In this document: one piece after another, positions 34,765 through 46,500 of the stretch
Position numbering within the stretch: position 1 is the first letter of the stretch
Layout: each line of letters opens with the position of its first letter
Source of the DNA: Eulemur rufifrons
Taxonomy: Eukaryota; Chordata; Mammalia; Primates; Lemuridae
Length of the DNA: 64,000 bases
Reading direction: 5' to 3'
Assembly (NCBI RefSeq): GCF_041146395.1
Contig: NW_027182932.1
Span: 203,501 to 267,500 of the forward strand
Notes under the pieces: model-generated
What the model saw: only the letters and a program-made list of their open reading frames with translations
Told to the model about the DNA's origin: nothing
Databases searched by the model: none
Translations under genes and position numbers: made by a program

Positions 34765-36567
34765 GGGCGTCACCCGGGGGACGTGGGGAGGGAGCGTGTT
34801 CAGGGGTCACCCGGGGTACGTGGGGAGGGAGCATGTTCGGGGGTCACCCGGGGTACGTGGGGAGGGAGCGTGTTCGGGGATCACCCGGGGGACGTGGGGA
34901 GGGAGCGTGTTCGGGTGTCACCCGGGGGACGTGGGGAGTGAGCGTGTTCGGGGATCACCCGGGGGACGTGGGGAGGGAGCGTGTTTGGGTGTCACCCGGG
35001 GGACGTGGGGACGGAGCGTGTTGGGGGATCACCCGGGGGACGTGGGGAGGGAGCGTGTTCGGGGGTCACCCGGGGGACGTGGGGACTGAGCGTGTTCGGG
35101 GGTCACCCGGGGGACGTGGGGAGGGAGCGTGTTCGGGCGTCACCCGGGGGACGTGGGGAGGGAGCGTGTTCGGGGGTCGCCCGGGGGACGTGGGGAGGGA
35201 GCGTGTTCGGGGGTCGCCCGGGGGACGTGGGGAGGGAGCGTGTTCGGGGGTCGCCCGGGGGACGTGGGGAGGGAGCGTGTTCGGGCGTCACCCGGGGGAC
35301 GTGGGGAGGGAGCGTGTTCGGGGGTCACCCGGGGGACGTGGGGAGGGAGCGTGTTCGGGCGTCACCCGGGGGACGTGGGGAGGGAGCGTGTTCGGGCGTC
35401 ACCCGGGGGACGTGGGGAGTGAGCGTGTTCGGGCGTCACCCGGGGGACGTGGGGACGGAGCGTGTTCGGGGGTCACCCGGGGGACGTGGGGAGGGAGCGT
35501 GTTCGGGGGTCACCCGGGGGACGTGGGGAGGGAGCGTGTTCGGGCGTCACCCGGGGGACGTGGGGAGTGAGCGTGTTCGGGCGTCACCCGGGGGACGTGG
35601 GGAGTGAGCGTGTTCGGGCGTCACCCGGGGGACGTGGGGACGGAGCGTGTTCGGGGGTCACCCGGGGGACGTGGGGAGGGAGCGTGTTCGGGGGTCACCC
35701 GGGGGACGTGGGGAGTGAGCGTGTTCGGGCGTCGCCCGGGGGACGTGGGGAGGGAGCGTGTTCGGGGGTCACCCGGGGGACGTGGGGAGGGAGCGTGTTC
35801 GGGCGTCACCCGGGGGACGTGGGGAGGGAGCGTGTTCGGGGGTCACCCGGGGGACGTGGGGAGGGAGCGTGTTCGGGCGTCACCCGGGGGACGTGGGGAG
35901 GGAGCGTGTTCGGGCGTCACCCGGGGGACGTGGGGAGTGAGCGTGTTCGGGCGTCACCCGGGGGACGTGGGGACGGAGCGTGTTCGGGGGTCACCCGGGG
36001 GACGTGGGGAGGGAGCGTGTTCGGGCGTCACCCGGGGGACGTGGGGAGGGAGCGTGTTCGGGCGTCGCCCGGGGGACGTGGGGAGGGAGCGTGTTCGGGC
36101 GTCGCCCGGGGGACGTGGGGACGGAGCGTGTTCGGGCGTCGCCCGGGGGACGTGGGGACTGAGCGTGTTCGGGCGTCGCCCGGGGGACGTGGGGACTGAG
36201 CGTGTTCGGGCGTCGCCCGGGGGACGTGGGGACTGAGCGTGTTCGGGCGTCGCCCGGGGGAGGTGGGGAGGGAGCGTGTTCGGGGGTCGCCCGGGGGAGG
36301 TGGGGAGGGAGCGTGTTCGGGGGTCGCCCGGGGGAGGTGGGGAGGGAGCGTGTTCGGGGGTCGCCCGGGGGACGTGGGGAGGGAGCGTGTTCGGGGGTCG
36401 CCCGGGGGACGTGGGGAGGGAGCGTGTTCGGGGGTCGCCCGGGGGACGTGGGGAGGGAGCGTGTTCGGGGGTCGCCCGGGGGACGTGGGGAGGGAGCGTG
36501 TTCGGGCGTCGCCCGGGGGACGTCGGGAGGGAGCGTGTTCGGGTGTCACCCGGGGGACGTCGAGTGA
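34765..36567 (+). repeat. Large minisatellite (VNTR), 37-bp unit, about 48 copies
   Basis: The unit begins TCACCCGGGGGACGTGGGGA and continues GGGAGCGTGTTCGGGGG. It is CpG-rich. Variants are TCACCC or TCGCCC, GGGGGTC or GGGCGTC, GGGAGG, GGGAGT, GGGACG or GGGACT, and GACGTGG or GAGGTGG. Copies are very similar. With a unit length of 37 and no stops, several frames stay open on both strands, giving repeat ORFs of 200-450 codons that are not genes. Confidence 0.97.
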
Positions 36568-37014
36568 GGGATCATGTTCCACCCTGACTTCTCTGCAGGC
36601 TCCTCCCAAAGTCTGGTCTCTTCCCGGCCCAGAGCCTGGCGGGCGGCTGCCGCCCCCTGAGCACAGGCCCTGAGGGGCTGGTGGGCTCTGCCCTGCGTCC
36701 CTGTGAGAAGTTGGGGTCCTGGTTTCCTTTCTTGTCCCTTCATCGTAAAAGCCGCGGAGCAGGAGGTGGAGAAAGGAACCGGCCATCAGCGCAGGGCTGG
36801 GTTTTGAGGCTCCCGCTCGGGTCCTTTCTGTCTTGCATCCGCGGGAGGCCCTGTGGGGACACAGGCCGTCTGGACTCGGGGCCGGTGACCTTGGTACCTG
36901 AGATGGGAACTGCAGGGGGGAGGCTGGCTGAGGGGGGCCGGCCCTGAGCTGCATCGCTGCCCCAAGCCCCTGTCTCCCCGATGCCCACGTGGGTTCTCCA
37001 CTGGAACTCGAGTC
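36568..37014. other. Spacer between two arrays
   Basis: Unique GC-rich DNA separating the 37-bp VNTR from the GC-box array. No gene or named repeat recognised. Confidence 0.5.
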
Positions 37015-37545
37015 CCCAGTGCGGGGCGTGGCGGGGCGTGGCGGGGCGGGGCGGCACGTGGCGGGGCGGGGCGGCGCGGGGCGGGGCGGCACGTGGCAGG
37101 GCGGGGCGTGGCGGGGCGGCGCGGGGCGGGGCGGGGCGGGGCGGCGCGTGGCGGGGCGTGGCGGGGCGTGGCGGGGCGGGGCGTGGCGGGGCGGGGCGGC
37201 ACGTGGCGGGGCGGCGCGTGGCGGGGCGGGGCGGCACGTGGCGGGGCGTGGCGGGGCGGGGCGGGGCGGGGCGGCACGTGGCGGGGCGGGGCGGCGCGGG
37301 GCGGGGCGTGTCAGGGTGGGGCGGCACGTGGCGGGGCGTGGCAGGGCCTGGCGGCGTGTGGCGGGGCGGGGCGTGTCAGGGTGGGGCGGCACGTGGCGTG
37401 GCGGGGCGGGGCGGGGCGGCGTGTGGCGGGGCGGGGCGGGGCGGCGCGGGGCGGGGCGGGGCGGCGCGGGGCGGGGCGGGGCGTGGCGGGGCGGGGCGGC
37501 GCGGGGCGGGGCGGGGCGGGGCGGGGCGGGGCGGGGCGGCGTGTG
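37015..37545 (+). repeat. GC-box array (GGGGC-G/T pentamer-based)
   Basis: About 530 bp consist of GCGGG, GCGTG, GCGGC and GGCACGTGGC modules such as GGGGCGGGGCGGCACGTGGC. There are dozens of Sp1-type GC boxes and about ten CACGTG hexamers. All three frames are open on each strand (Arg/Gly/Ala or Pro/Arg/Ala repeats); these are artefacts. The G-runs should favour quadruplex formation on the + strand. Confidence 0.95.
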
Positions 37546-38522
37546 GCTACCGAGTCCCGGGCCGTGGCTTACGGTGACTTAGTGTGTAACTGAAGTGCAG
37601 CAGAGACTGCGGGAATGGAAGTTCTCACGTCCGAGGCGTCTCACTTCCGTCACTGGGCACAGTCTCGTACCCCGTAATGACGGGGTCCCATAAGGTCATC
37701 GTGCCATACTTTGCTGTCCCTTTTCTGTGTCTGGAGGTGTTCAGATACACAGGTACACACTGGTGTGCACAGGTCTGCAGCCCGAGCGTGTGGGAGGCGG
37801 TGCTGTCGGGGGTGCGTGTACACTGTGATGTTCGCTCCACGATGACATCGCCTAACACGTTCCTCAGAACCTGTCCTTGCTGTTGGCCCGTGTTTTTAGC
37901 TCAGCGTGTCTGAGATTAGCACCAGACCGTGAGGTTTTCCCGATCTGGCTTCCTGGGATCCAGCCGGGCCCTGTGTGTGGCGGGTCAGTCGGGCAGGCGG
38001 ACGGGAGCTCAGTGAGCAAACGCGAGGCCTCGTCCCTCAGTTCGGCAGCCACGTGGCCGTGGGCGGGTCAGTTCTGCTCCCTCGTGCCTCAGTTTCCTCA
38101 TCTGTTAACTGTTGGCCTGGGAGGACTCCACACGTGGCCAGCTCTCAGAGCAGTGCCAGCAGCTGTCACCCTGGGCCTGGGTCGGAGCCCATGAAGAAAC
38201 GTGCTTGGCAGGAGGCACCGTGGGCACAGAAGGGGGCTGGTCACCTTTTCAGGGCAGAGAAGGTGGGTGGGGCTCGTTGTGCCTCGAGAGGAAGGGGCCG
38301 GGTCTCCCCTGCTCCCTCTGGCGCCCAGAGTGCCTGCGCCGTGGAGGATCCATGAACAGACCCTCCCAAGTGGCTGAGCTGCGTGTCCTCACGGATGAGT
38401 GCACAGCGGGTAGGTCCTTCTCGTGCCACGTGCCTCGGGGCCCCAGCCTGTGGGACGCAGCTCCATCCGCTCTGAAGCCAAACTCAAAACGGCTAAGCCC
38501 CGTGTTCCACGTGCAGTTCTCA
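37546..38522. other. Intronic sequence with MIR-like scrap
   Basis: CCTCAGTTTCCTCATCTGTT near 38088 is the typical inverted MIR core. The rest is unassigned GC-rich unique DNA. Confidence 0.5.
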
Positions 38523-38740
38523 CGGGGCAGGACGGGGCCAGACGGGCCAGATGGGGCAGGATGGGCCGGACGGGGCAGGACAGGACCCTCCGGGCTGGAC
38601 GGGGCAGGATGGGCTGGACAGGGCAGGACGGGGCAGGACAGAGCAGGACAGGGCTGGACGGGGCAGGACGGGCCGGACGGGGCCGGACGGGGCCGGACGG
38701 GGCCGGACGGGCAGGACGGGGCGGGACAGAGCAGGACGGC
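38523..38740 (+). repeat. GACGGGGC/AGGACGGGGC short-unit array
   Basis: About 215 bp of variants of GGGGCAGGACGG, GGCCGGACGG and GGCTGGACGG, in 5-, 10- and 15-bp periodicity. Gly/Arg/Asp-rich ORFs overlap it and are repeat-derived. Confidence 0.9.
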
Positions 38741-39539
38741 AGCCCCGTGGGGGCCCGTCAGAGCAGCTCTTGTCGATTCTTCCTTGGTTGCTCAGGTGGT
38801 TCTAAAGACCAGAAAAGACGAGAAGACGGTCAAGAAACAGATTTTAGGGACCGACGGTAAAAATTTGCTGTTACTTTTAAAGTAACGGAGGGGTAATTCT
38901 GGCTCCAAGTTTAGCTGGATAGAAAGACAATGAGAGTTAGTTTCATTAAAATTAATTTCAAAATCACTTTTCAATACATTAAAAATTAAATCATCTTCTG
39001 AGGGTGCATTTAGCCACTCCATGAATTTCTGAGTGAGAGGCCCTGGCTCGTCTCAGCCAAGTGCACCTGGGGGTCCGGTTCTTCGAGGTGGGCCGGGCCG
39101 TCCTTGCCGGCAAATGCTCAGGCCTCGGGCCCAAGGCTTGTGAGAGGTGTCAGTTAATTGCAGACTGTGATTTATGATGATATTCCAGAAAGAGCAGTTG
39201 TCCTCGACTGGCCTGCACACAGCCGAGGCGAACCCTGAGGGTGAAGGTGACAGTGTCCTGCTGGTCTGAGCTGCCCTCTGGCTCCGCTGGGGGCCTCCAG
39301 CACAGACAGAGAGAAAGTGCCGGAGCCTGGCGGGGTCGTCCAGTCTTCTCTCTCCGGCTTTGATGTTCCCACCAGCGGCTTCAGCCTCTTTCCACCGCCA
39401 GATGCTGGTGTGACTCAGATGCTCCCCCTGAGCTGCCGAGGGCCATGGCCCCTGGGTGCAGCGAAGCCTGGGGTCCACGCACTGCAGGAAGGGGCAGCAG
39501 TCACGTGGTCAGCAGGCAGCGTGGACGCCCAGGAGCAGG

Positions 39540-39759
39540 CGTTCGAGACCAGTCCAAGCAGGAGCGAGACCCCGTCTCTACTAAAAATAGAAAAAAGTAG
39601 CCGGGCATGGTGGCGCATGCCTGTAGTTCCAGCTACTTGGGAGGCTGGGGCAGGAGGATCGCTGGAGCCCAGGAATTGGAGGCCTCAGTGAGCTGTGATG
39701 AGGCCGCCGCACTCCAGTCTGGGCGACAGAGCGAGCCCCAGTCTCAAAAAAAAAAAAAA
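39540..39759 (+). mobile_element. Alu SINE, 5'-truncated
   Basis: Starts inside the left arm (GTTCGAGACCAGTCCAAGCA), has the linker CTACTAAAAATAGAAAAAAG and a complete right arm with CAGTGAGCTGTGATGAGGCC, and an A13 tail. It lacks the long strepsirrhine insert. Confidence 0.9.
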
Positions 39760-39761
39760 GC

Positions 39762-39905
39762 TTTGTTGAGACGTAATCCAGTGTCCAACCATTTAAAATA
39801 CCGAATCCAGTGCTTTTGGTGTGTTAACAGAGTTGTGCAGCCATCAGCTTTAGAACGTTTTCGTCACCCCAAAAAGAGATCTCTGTCACCGTTTAGTCTC
39901 TCCCT
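39762..39905 (-). mobile_element. L1M 3'-end fragment, inverted
   Basis: GTTGTGCAGCCATCAGCTTT, AGAACGTTTTCGTCACCCCA and AAAAGAGATCTCTGTC follow the inverted old-L1 3' UTR. It abuts the tail of the preceding Alu. Confidence 0.65.
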
Positions 39906-40102
39906 GTCGCCCCGTCTCCGGGCCCTGGAGCGTCCGGCTGGTGTCCCTGTCCTGGGCCGTGGGCGCAAGTGGACCCGTAGGGACACGGGCCTCAGCACCC
40001 GGCGTCTTCCGTGCAGCGCGGTGTCTCCGGGGCTCGTCCTCACGGCAGCCGGGTCAGAGCGCCCGCCCTGCGCGGCCGGTGTGTGTGCTGTTTACCACGC
40101 GT

Positions 40103-40222
40103 CGCGGGGGCGGGGGCACTCGGCTGTGGTGGCCCTGGTGACGGTGCTGCTGTGGATATTCACGCGGGGGCGGGGGCACTCGGCTGTGGTGGCCCTGGTG
40201 ACGGTGCTGCTGTGGATATTCA
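40103..40222 (+). repeat. Exact 60-bp tandem duplication
   Basis: The 60 bp at 40103-40162 (CGCGGGGGCGGGGGCACTCG...) are repeated without a mismatch at 40163-40222. A partial third start, CGCG, follows. Confidence 0.95.
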
Positions 40223-41543
40223 CGCGAGGTTCAGTTCAGTCCCGTGGCTCCTCCAGAGGTCACGCAGAGGTCACCGCGGGACCAGCAATGCCCCTCCCGG
40301 GGGGTCCCTTCGGCCCCGCGCCCCTTCCAGGGCTGCCCCTTCTCCGCTTGCCAGGGAACAGCGGACGCCTCTGTCTTGCTCCCGGCCGTGGAGAGCGTCC
40401 AGCACTTCCTTGCTGGGTTGACCTCAGGACGTGACCTCAGGCAGGCGTCCAGCCCTGTGTTAGGGAATGTCCCTTTCGCTGTGGCTTTTCATAAATGCCC
40501 TTTGTCTGGTTGAAGACCTGTTTCTTTTTCACATCGGGGCAAATGCACCTGGGGTTGGGTTATTAACTTCAGCTGGTTTGGGAAAAAAAGGACCAAGGAC
40601 AATGAAGCCCCTCGACCCCTGGCGTGTCTCTGAGGGGATCTGTGGACACGAGTGGAAGTTCTGCAGCCGGTCGCCATCGCGGCGCACGTGGTCCTGGGCT
40701 GTCACTGTGGTTTGTGTCTGTGCCCGTGGCTGCGACGTGGCCGCGTGCTCGCAGCTCAGACTGGGACGGCTAAACCCACTCCTGGCTCGGGGAATTTAAA
40801 CGTCGTAACACAACGTATGTAGAGGGTGTATTTATTGTATTTTCCATTCTTTTTTATTTAAAAGTTGTATAAAAATCGCTAAGACTGGTTTTGATACAGA
40901 AAGATCACTGCGACTGGTTTTGCTAAATTCGTCCCTTTGTGGTCTGGGAGTGGCGGGTGCCGGGCGAGGAATGTCTGCGGGCGGAGGGGCCAGACGGAGG
41001 GGGAGCGGACCCCCCCCCCCCCCCCCCCCGGCGCAACGGCATCTGGAGAGACAACAGCCATCTCCTGCCACCGCTCGGCTGGGGCGTGGCCCTCGGGAAG
41101 CCGTCCCTGCCGAGGGGTCGTCTGGCCGCAGAGGAAGACGAGGGACCCTGGTGGGTGGGTGGAGCCCCTGGGAAGACAGGGACCGGTGGACTCTGCGTGT
41201 GGCTTTTCTCTTCCCTGTCCCGTTCGCAGCGTGTGCAGAAACCCTGTCTGTGTCCCGCCGGCCCCCACACCGCGGGCCCTCTGCCCTGCCCCGCAGCCCG
41301 AGCGCTGACACTGGGACCCTAGCGTCGGGCTTGCGTCCTCTGTCGGTCAGGAGGGCGCGTCTGGCCGCTGCTGTCGGCAGGGCCGTGGTAGAGGACGGGC
41401 CGTGGCCCTCGTGAGACCGGGAGCCCCGTGAGAGAGAAGGCTGAGAGGACTTCTGGCTGGCACGAGTGTCGCCTGCTGCTTTTTGGCACGTGTAGCTTCA
41501 GCCAAACACCTGGCCCTGTACCCAGAGCTGAGAAACAGTACTG
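40223..41543. other. CpG-rich intronic sequence, no gene recognised
   Basis: Apart from the C20 run, this is unique GC/CpG-rich DNA. Overlapping ORFs of 110-165 aa on both strands show no family signature. Confidence 0.45.
41010..41029. repeat. Homopolymer C20
   Basis: Twenty uninterrupted C residues in a GC-rich stretch. This is prone to length variation and sequencing error, so overlapping frames cannot be trusted. Confidence 0.95.
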
Positions 41544-41706
41544 TGCCCGGCACAGCGGCCACGCCTGTAGTCCCAGCACTTTGGGAGGCTGAGGCGGGAG
41601 GATCCCTGGAGCCCAGGACTTGGAGGCCTCAGTGAACTGTGGTGAGGCCACTGCACTCCAGCCTGGGCAACACAGCGAGACCCTGTCTCAAAAAATATAT
41701 AAATAT
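41544..41706 (+). mobile_element. Monomeric Alu-related SINE (FLAM/FAM-like)
   Basis: GCCCGGCACAGCGGCCACGC, CTTTGGGAGGCTGAGGCGGG, then directly CTGTGGTGAGGCCACTGCAC and GCAACACAGCGAGACCCTGT with an A/T tail. A single old monomer. Confidence 0.85.
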
Positions 41707-43235
41707 AATTGTAACATCAGACTTAAAAGGTTTCTAGAAACATTTGTTCTGCCCAAAGTAAGAAGTTTTAATTCTTTAGAGACTGACTGTGAGCTTGAAT
41801 GAGCCCTGCCGGCGCCTTGCCCAGAGCTGGGGTCCGGGGGGCTCGGGTTCAGGGTACTTCCACCTCCCAGGTGGCTCCCAGGAGACTGAGGAGCGTTTGT
41901 TGGAGCAGCGCCATCTTTCCCTGTGAAAGCTGTTTATGCAGTTTTGTGCTTTTTCTCAGAACAATTGGGCCAAAAATACTACGTTAAAAATTTTTAGTGT
42001 GCATTTTCAGATATTATTGGAAAGAAATCCAGAGTTGAGGTGTCACAACATGGGAAGATTGCTTCCTCGGCCAGCAGCAAGCAGACAGATAAAGGTATTA
42101 TTTTTTATCGGTAAAAGCCCGGTTTTCTAAGGTAGTCCCCGCACCTCAGGTAGACGTGGACCTGTCCCTCCGGCCGTCACACTGTGCCGTCCGTCCGAGC
42201 GTTCGCCTGTCTCTCCTTGGGGGTGCCGGGGCCGGGGCCGCCCTCAGAGCCAGGGGGTCCTGCGGAGGGGCTGGCCTGGGGGTGCTGTGTCTCTGGGTTA
42301 GGGTTAGGGTCAGAGGCAGCCCAGGTGACACAGGCATTTCAGGAGTAGGGACAGAAGTTCAAGGTCAAAGATGATGTCACGGTTGTGGGGGAGTCGAGGA
42401 GCTGGGGTGAGACCCTGCCTGGGCCCTTCCCAGCTTTGCTGCTTTCTGCCTCAGTTTCCCTTCTAACAAAAGGGACTCCGCTTCTCCACCTGAAACATGT
42501 GTGGGGTTCTGCTAAAACGCAGACCCTGCCGGCGGGACTGGGCTGGTTCTGCCTGTCCCACGCACAGGCCAGGCTGGGCGGCAAAGCTCCGAACGCCTCT
42601 CCCAGGTGCCTGCCCCCCACTTGCCCACGTGTGGGGGCCGTCAAGCCTCCAGCAGGGAAGAGAGGGCCCAGGCTCCTGGCGGGCTGGGGGGCTGGCACAG
42701 CCTGCCGATGAGAGGTGGGGAGGGGCAGCGCCGTGTCGGGGAGGGCAGTTAGCTCAGGTCTCGCTGAGTCCCGGGGGCAGCGGTGGAGGGATTCTCCTTC
42801 CCTCCCCGTGGGACGGCTCCGTGTCACCAGCCGGCTGCGGTGCTCTGTGAGAGGGTGGGGCTTTCCGGGCTGCCACGGCGGCCTCTCGTGGCTCCCCTGG
42901 TGGCCTGAGCGAATAGCACACCCCCCCCCCAGCACACTGGGCACCCTGGTGCCCACCCCAGCCAGCGTGGCGTCAGGACCACAGCCTGCACAGTCGTCCC
43001 AGCCGGGGTGTTAGGTGACACGGCCAAAGGGCTGGGGACAGATGCCGCCTGTCCCCTCCCCTGGGGTGTCTGACTGGAACTGCTGGCGCGCTTGGTACAA
43101 ACACCGGTTTGTGGTCAGGAGACCCAGGGCTGGTCCTCAGCTTCGTGGCCTCTGGCACTGAACCTTCTGGGCTGTGTGCCTTCCCCGCCCAGCAAGGCTG
43201 GGGTTCTCTAGTTGGAAGCCACGTGTTGTGCTGTG
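41707..43235. other. Intronic sequence with telomere-like and MIR-like scraps
   Basis: GGGTTAGGGTTAGGGT lies at 42295-42310. CTTTCTGCCTCAGTTTCCC near 42445 is an inverted MIR core. No exon recognised. Confidence 0.5.
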
Positions 43236-43514
43236 TTTGGTGACAGAGTCAGCCCCTGTCGCCTGGGTAGAGCACCATGCCATCATCACAGCTCGCAGCA
43301 ACCTCCAACTCCTGGGCTCAAGGCATCCTCCTGCCTCGGCCTCCCCAGTAGCTGGAACTACAGGCACCGCCACACCTGGCTACTTTTTCTATTTTTGGTA
43401 GAGACGGGGTCTTGCTCTTGCTCAGGCTGGTCTCGAGCTCCTGACCTCCAGCGATCCGCCTGCCTCGGCCTCCCAGAGTGCTGGGATGACAGGCCTGAGC
43501 CACCGCGCCTGGCC
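43236..43514 (-). mobile_element. Alu SINE, inverted, older type
   Basis: GTGACAGAGTCAGCCCCTGT, CATCACAGCTCGCAGCAACC, ending CCACCGCGCCTGGCC. It has no long insert. The poly-T end is lost. Confidence 0.9.
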
Positions 43515-46500
43515 ATGGAGTTACAACCGGCGTTTCCATGAAGAGATGGTGTGTGAGACGTCAGGCAGGCCTTGGGACGGCCGGATTCCCCGGGGACCAC
43601 CTTCCCGCCTGCTGGGCGTGTGTGGGAGGCGGGGTCCCACCCTCGGCGCTGCTGCCGTCTGGGGCTGGGTAATTCTTTGCTGGGGGGCGTGCGAGCGTTG
43701 CTGGTTGCTCCAGTGCCCCAGCCTGCACCCTCTGGATGCCAGCGGCGCCACCCCCAGCGTGACAACCGAGCTGTCTCCAGACCTCGCCACGCATCCCTGG
43801 GGAGCAGCAGGGGCAAGTCTGGGCCTCGCTGTGTCGGGCAGGCTCTGTGTGCTGAGCGAGGGGCTGCAGGCGGAGGGTCCGGCCCACCCACAGAACCGCA
43901 CGCGTTCGGCTGTCCCTGGGGTCTCAGCACCGTGTGGGTGTGTGCAGAGGCCACTGGCAGCCGCTGGGGTCAGGCCTGCGTCCTACAGAGGCGAGAGTCC
44001 CCATGGCACCCCAGGGACTTCACGGTGTAATAGAGGCAGATACGTTTGACAGCAAGATTATCCTTCTGGAAGCATCCAAGGCAGCTTCCTGCCCAGCCAG
44101 CAGAGAGCAAGGGCCCCAGAGGCTGGCTGGACTGGTCTGCAGAGGGCCCCGCAGTGCCTGGGGGGCACAGACCACAGATGGGCAGGGTCTTCCGCCATCT
44201 GGGAGCCTGCGTGAGGCCAGACCCCCCCCAGAAGGAGGGCGGTGCTTCACCTGGTGCTGCCTGGGGGGCCCCCTGGCTGTGAGCCCCCTGCCGCAGCCTG
44301 GCTGGCCCGGCCGGGACTCCCCACCCCAGCAGGAGCTGCAGGTCAGCGCGCCCCTCACCCCTCAGCCCCCCAGGTGGCCAGGCATGAGCTCACGGCCCCG
44401 ACACCACCCTGGGGGGCCCAGCCAGGCCTCCGCGGTGCTTTCCCACGCGGCACCTACCTCTCCTCTCCCTTCTCCCTGTCGCATTCCCAACTCTGAACTC
44501 TCTGGCTGCCCCCTGGACGGGCTGCAGCACAGCCCTGGGGGCTGGGAGCCCAGCGGGCCAGGCCCCGAGATCTGAGCCTCCGTGCAGCTTCCGGAGTTCT
44601 CAGACCGTTGCGCCCTCACCAAAACAGGAGCAACTTTAGGATCACCTTGGGTTTGTGTCACCCACGCCACTTGCTCGGCATCCTGGCAAGTCTCTGACCT
44701 TGCACTCTTGTGGGGAGATGGTGGCACCCAGCCTAACCCGTAGCCCACGGCTCGGGCGTTTGTCCCTGTGCTCGCTTAACTGAGGAGGAGGTGGAGCCCC
44801 TGCGCGGGCGCCCGGGCCGCGGGGGGGGCACGTCGGCCGCAGTGAGGAGCCCGCGCCCGTTGCAGAACCTGCTCTTGCCGTCTTGCCCGCGAGTCTCCTG
44901 CGGACTCGGCCTTTGCAGGGAACGGCCGATTTAACCTGGTCCCAGGGGCAGGAAGAGAGTCTAAAGCCAGACCTCGGCGAGGGAGGTGGCACTGCGTGGG
45001 GGGCTCCCTCTCCTGCCCGCCTGTCTGCGGTGGCTTTGGGGGCCAGCGACATGCTGGAGGCAGGACCCACCCGCCAGGAGCGGTGTGGGCGGGAGGCACG
45101 TTGCTGCAGCTCGGGGCCTGCGCGTCCGGCCGCCCGGTGAGCTCACCGCCCGTGGGCTGGCAGGGTGTCAGGCTGGCGTCACGGGGCCGCCTGGGTGACT
45201 GCAGCAGCTCCGGGTGTTGCTGAGTAGAGACCTTCCCCCCAGCTAAGACAATGGCTGCAGCCAACGGCAGCTCCTTCCTGTAGCGCGACCTGGGCCACAG
45301 CACCCGGCTTGGCCGCGGGCCCCCTGCGAGCAGCTGCAGCCTGGGAGGTGTGGGGGTCTCTGTAGACGCGCGTGACTGGCCCCCCTTCTGTGGCCTTTGA
45401 AACTATGCGAGAAATGGGAAGCGCTTGGTGCTGGTTGGCGCCTTCCCTGCCCCGTGCGGGCTGTGCCCGGGGTGGTCTCGGGCCCACTCAGCCTTCCTGC
45501 CCTGGGGCCGCCCAGCCCCACATGGGGGAAGGAGTGGAGGCCTGGTCTCACCTGCGCCCCCAGAGCAGCGTCCTCCGTGCCCATCCTCAGCCGGTCCCGG
45601 TGCCGCACACACACGGCGGCTCCTGTTTTCCGCCTGGGCGCTGCGCAGACAGAATGCCCACGAGGGTGGCGCCCCCCAGCTCTGCAAGCCCCACCCTCCC
45701 TTCCCCGCAGGAGCCATGGGGTGAGAGGCGGCCCTGCAGGAGGCCCAGGGCTGGGCCGTGGTTGGACCCAGGCGTCCCCAGGCTCACGATCCTGAACGGC
45801 CGCAGGCCGGTGCCTGTCTCCTCTTCGCCAGACGTGGGAGGGGGGGCTGGGAGCTGGATTCTCCAGGGACCGGGCCTGGGGGGCTCAGTGCAAAGGGCGG
45901 GGGGTGGGGGGCAGCACCTCGGCAGGGGTGGGGATGAGCCTGGGGGGAGCTCGGCCGGAGGCACCGCCGTGGGCAGTGAGACCCTGTCCTCCTGGGGCGC
46001 GGGGGACTGACCCTCTGCTGCCAGGGGCCGTTGAGACTTTTCCTGAGGTCGGCAAAGCCTCCCCCGGCGGTGGCTCCGCCAGTCCGGGTCCCCTGGTCTC
46101 GCCCGTGCCGGGTGGTTTTAGGGAACCGCAGCTGCCGCTGGTAGAGTGGAACACGCAAAGGAAAGTCGCTGTTTCTCGTCCGTGGTGAGACACGCCGTCT
46201 CGCGCTGTGGTTTCACCCCGTGCGTGTGTGCACGGGTGTTTCCTGCGTGTGCTTTAGGGCTTGTGAAGGGCGACGACAGAAACCACGTCCGCCCGTGGCG
46301 GCCACACACGGCATCCTGGGAGCACTGTCCACGCTGGCGAAGCCGTCTGTCCGGTGGGAGCCTTGCCCGGCGCGCGGCGTGACAGTGGGGGCCGCGGCTG
46401 GCGCCAGGGAGTGGCGTGTTTGAAGGCTGATTGTACCTTCGTCCCTTCCCATGGTTCCCTTCCAGTCCCCACAGAAACGCAGACCCCGGCCCTGTCACCA

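Noticed and set aside
34592..36673. ORFs of 100-245 aa (+) and 454 aa (-) over the 37-bp array
   Set aside because: Same cause: repeat unit without stops, cycling through frames. The peptide repeats only reflect GC-rich tandem DNA.
36740..37593. Arg/Gly/Ala- and Pro/Arg/Ala-rich ORFs of 160-200 aa
   Set aside because: Composition artefact of the GC-box array, open in all frames on both strands.
38112..38885. 257-aa ORF with Gly/Arg/Asp repeats
   Set aside because: The repeated part is the GACGGGGC array, and the flanks have no similarity I recognise.
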